Source: Blastopirellula marina (GTDB lineage: Bacteria > Planctomycetota > Planctomycetia > Pirellulales > Pirellulaceae). Taken from it: a stretch of DNA of 64,000 nt. The DNA is taken from the NCBI RefSeq assembly GCF_002967715.1, contig NZ_PUIA01000017.1:1-64000 (forward strand), written 5' to 3'. Below the pieces are notes generated by a model, which saw only the letters and a list, made by a program, of their open reading frames with translations, did not search any database and was not told the origin of the DNA. Shown here piece by piece: positions 61,696-64,000 of the stretch. How positions within the stretch are numbered: the stretch's first letter is position 1; each line of letters starts with the position of its first letter. A program made the translations under genes and the position numbers.

Positions 61696-63999
61696 CTACT
61701 GAAAGCGAGGCAAGCGTGGTGTGTAACTGCGGAAGGTCTCGAGCCAGGTTTTCGACTTAGGCTCTTCAGGCGGCGCGTTCTTCTGCGCCATCGATGCGGC
61801 TCGGGTTTGTTCGAGCTGCTGTGCAAGCGCCGGCGAGATGGGAACGTGTCGTTCCAGGAACTTCACCCAGTAACTCCCGAGCAGGCGATGACAATCTCCG
61901 ACGTCGGCCTGTTGGTACTTGGCATAGGCCAGGGTCACTAGCTTGTTTAGTTGGTTGATTTCGTTGTCACGGAAGGCGACATCGTACACCTCGATCCGAT
62001 CAACCAGAACGCTTCCTTCTCCCATCATGTCGAAACCGATCTTTGCACGCTCCAGTTCTGGCGGCAGATCAAGCACTGGGTAAGCAAACTCGCTCCATTC
62101 CGATTGCAGTGGAAACGGTGTCCCTGAGCCGACCGAGACCGGCCGGTAAACATTCTGACTGCCAATGTATCCATCCAACACGATCCGCAGGTTCGGCTGA
62201 ACGTTGCGACCGTCGTTCATCAGATGCATCTTCAGCATCATTCGCCGACTGTCGGGGATTTCAATTTCCTCGCTCCGTGCCCAGACGACCTGGCCATTGC
62301 TTTGCATCCGCAGCGATTGCAGACCTTCGTAGACCTTCACTTTCTCGAGACCGATCGTCGTGCCCGGCTGGTTACTGACCATCCAGCCGGGGATCTCGCC
62401 GCCGGTTGATGGCTGTTCGAAGTTGCCGTTGGCAAGGATCGCCACCGGGGGCATCGCTCGAATGCTTCGCAGGCGAAGCGCCAAGGCGTCGAGCTTCTCA
62501 CGCATCGTTCGCATCACGCCGGTCGGCAGGTAAACCTTGGCCCCGGTGATCGCGACATCGTAGACATTCACCTTGCACGCAATCAGACCATAAGCCGGGA
62601 TGGTGATGCTCCACTGGCTCTCCCCCTTGGGCTGTGGGCCACGAGAGATCTGGCTGCTGGCCAGCGGAGTGATCACACCGTTACCAGGCAGTTGCACCGT
62701 GAGCGTGGCGTTCAAATCCCATGGTGTTGGGTTGACGAAGTACAAGGTCGTATCTGTTCCGGTCGACAATTTGCGAATAACCAGCGGCTGCGATTGCGGC
62801 ACATTCAAACGATGGTAATTCCCGCGAGGCAGCAGCTTATAGACCGACAGGAACTCGTGTAGCGACTGGTCTTGTCCCATCGGAACCATCCAGCCGCCGT
62901 AGAAGATCGAGAGATCATCTTCCTGGGCCAGGTGCTCGACCAGTGGCCGTCGTACTTCGGCACCACTGCCAGCAAACTGAGATGCAATCCAGGTAAACGT
63001 TCCGTCACGTCCAAACGGCTTGGCCTGATCGAAGCCGGCCACGTGCAGCGTATCCGGCACGTGAAAGTGCATCACGCTACGGTTGTCTTCATCACCGTAC
63101 GAAACCTCTTCTTCCCGGGCGGCTTGGTAATGAGCGTACCACCGGGCTCGCTTTTCGTTTCCTTTCGGACGAACGAAATTGGTTTCCAATAGTGCGATGT
63201 TCGGATGCGCCTTGTAACGCTTGGCATCGATGCCAAGTTCTAGCAGGACGTCGGTCGTGGTGACCGTACGCGGAAGCTCCGGCGTCAGACGTTCTTTGGC
63301 ATGTGGGCCGTGAAAACAGCCAGCCGTGTTCAGGTACAGCACGGCATTCGAGTTCGCACTTCTCAGGATCGTAGCCAGACGAGCATGTAGCTGGAACATT
63401 CGCTGTCCCCGCCACTTGAGCCACTCTTCCCACTGCTCTTCCAGAACCCAACTGCTGCGTGTCTTCAAGTCAGGGGGAAGGTTTGCGAAAACCTGTTGCT
63501 GCACCGGCGGCAACGTTTGGGCGAACAATAGCAACGTGTTCTCGTCCATGCCCCACTGCGGCCCCGGCAGCAAAGCATATCCGTCTCCATCAAGGTTCAA
63601 CGAAATGCCTGCGAACGACGGATGGTGGCCGTAACGAGAAACAAAGTCGAGCACCATGTCACTGATGGCCTGCTGAACGTCTTCGTCCAGAGGATTGTAA
63701 TAGGCCCCTTCACCAACTGACGTACCCAGATGATCCATCGCCGGCTGCCCCAGGTGATTCACGGGCGCGGCATAGTTGGGATTGGATGAGTTGATCCGAG
63801 CTTCTTCCAGGCGGACGATCGGTGCGTTCAATTCCATTGCCGGAATGAGTCGCAAGTTGGCTCGATCGAACTGACGGAACAACAGTTCGGCCACGTCCTT
63901 CTTGAACGGATCGCGCCCGTCATCAAAGAACAGACCTTTGTCGAACTTGGGGGTCGAACGAAAATGAGGGCTCGGGTAAAGGGCTCCCCCTTCGCTCAT
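61696..63999 (-). CDS. Large glycoside-hydrolase-like protein (GHL10/family 10-like), probably 5'-truncated
   Basis: 767 residues are visible. The first ATG is at the very edge (63999), so the gene very probably continues beyond the window. The visible N-terminal part has TIM-barrel landmarks of family-10-like glycosyl hydrolases (FRQFDRANLRLIPAMEL, ISDMVLDFVSRYGHHPSFAG, ISLNLDGDGYALLPGPQWG). The middle and C-terminal parts are beta-sandwich-like; the segment near FEQPSTGGEIPGWM and the following strands resembles a carbohydrate-binding domain. Putative acidic catalytic residues cannot be assigned. It converges on the sulfatase-fold gene with three bases between stops. A role in polysaccharide breakdown fits its position. 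Confidence 0.7.
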   Translation of the reverse strand: MSEGGALYPSPHFRSTPKFDKGLFFDDGRDPFKKDVAELLFRQFDRANLRLIPAMELNAPIVRLEEARINSSNPNYAAPVNHLGQPAMDHLGTSVGEGAYYNPLDEDVQQAISDMVLDFVSRYGHHPSFAGISLNLDGDGYALLPGPQWGMDENTLLLFAQTLPPVQQQVFANLPPDLKTRSSWVLEEQWEEWLKWRGQRMFQLHARLATILRSANSNAVLYLNTAGCFHGPHAKERLTPELPRTVTTTDVLLELGIDAKRYKAHPNIALLETNFVRPKGNEKRARWYAHYQAAREEEVSYGDEDNRSVMHFHVPDTLHVAGFDQAKPFGRDGTFTWIASQFAGSGAEVRRPLVEHLAQEDDLSIFYGGWMVPMGQDQSLHEFLSVYKLLPRGNYHRLNVPQSQPLVIRKLSTGTDTTLYFVNPTPWDLNATLTVQLPGNGVITPLASSQISRGPQPKGESQWSITIPAYGLIACKVNVYDVAITGAKVYLPTGVMRTMREKLDALALRLRSIRAMPPVAILANGNFEQPSTGGEIPGWMVSNQPGTTIGLEKVKVYEGLQSLRMQSNGQVVWARSEEIEIPDSRRMMLKMHLMNDGRNVQPNLRIVLDGYIGSQNVYRPVSVGSGTPFPLQSEWSEFAYPVLDLPPELERAKIGFDMMGEGSVLVDRIEVYDVAFRDNEINQLNKLVTLAYAKYQQADVGDCHRLLGSYWVKFLERHVPISPALAQQLEQTRAASMAQKNAPPEEPKSKTWLETFRSYTPRLPRFQ

Positions 64000-64000
64000 C

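Overview
The window looks like the chromosome of a planctomycete, most likely a marine Pirellulales of the Blastopirellula/Bremerella/Rhodopirellula type. This is inferred from the gene families present. They include a prepilin-like DUF1559 protein followed by a small lipoprotein, a DUF1549/DUF1553 protein followed by a TAT-exported DUF1501 protein, two DUF1080 proteins, a TAT-exported Gfo/Idh/MocA oxidoreductase, EF-hand lipoproteins, and a formylmethanofuran dehydrogenase subunit C from the archaeal-type C1 pathway. There are no rRNA genes, CRISPR arrays, complete insertion sequences or prophages. One tRNA gene, tRNA-Ser(CGA), is present at 47293-47375 on the minus strand.

Left part (1-22264): a gene end cut by the window edge, a conserved hypothetical gene, and a solo protein with a type I restriction HsdR_N nuclease domain. 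Then comes a ClC-type anion transporter with CBS domains behind a structured leader that ends in an intrinsic terminator, a hybrid histidine kinase, two secreted DUF1080 proteins flanking a very large Lhr-type helicase, and a secreted alpha/beta hydrolase. On the minus strand follow an overlapping PilZ / HD-GYP pair (cyclic-di-GMP signalling) and a membrane-anchored pentapeptide-repeat protein. An ABC-F ATPase and a large YfhO-like membrane protein close this part.

Middle (22857-42264): the DUF1559 gene and a TTG-started lipoprotein gene, ended by a clear bidirectional terminator. The TAT oxidoreductase, a small membrane protein, and the DUF1549 / DUF1501 / EF-hand lipoprotein run follow. Next is a complete phosphate-uptake operon, pstS-pstC-pstA-pstB-(duplicated-domain secreted protein)-phoU-(PhoB-like regulator). 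It has unusual features: both permeases carry very large extra domains, a strong hairpin separates pstS from pstC, an uncharacterised secreted protein sits between pstB and phoU, and the PhoB-like regulator has lost its phosphorylation site. No PhoR kinase is present.

Right part (42399-63999): a DUF4212 / sodium:solute symporter pair, fhcC divergent from mobA, a DinB-family gene, the tRNA, an atypical pyruvate-kinase-like gene, and cdsA-plsC for phospholipid synthesis. The rest is an exopolysaccharide locus built around a divergent intergenic region at 56197-56637. Leftward are a GNAT/FemAB-like acyltransferase, a polysaccharide deacetylase, a flippase and a GT4 glycosyltransferase. Rightward are a Wzz/GumC-like chain-length protein, an O-antigen-ligase-like polymerase/ligase, a WecG/TagA glycosyltransferase, and a sulfatase-fold protein that has lost its catalytic residues. 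The window ends in a large glycoside-hydrolase-like gene that is probably cut by the edge.

Product names rest on motif recognition by eye. No database search, structure prediction or RNA covariance search was run.
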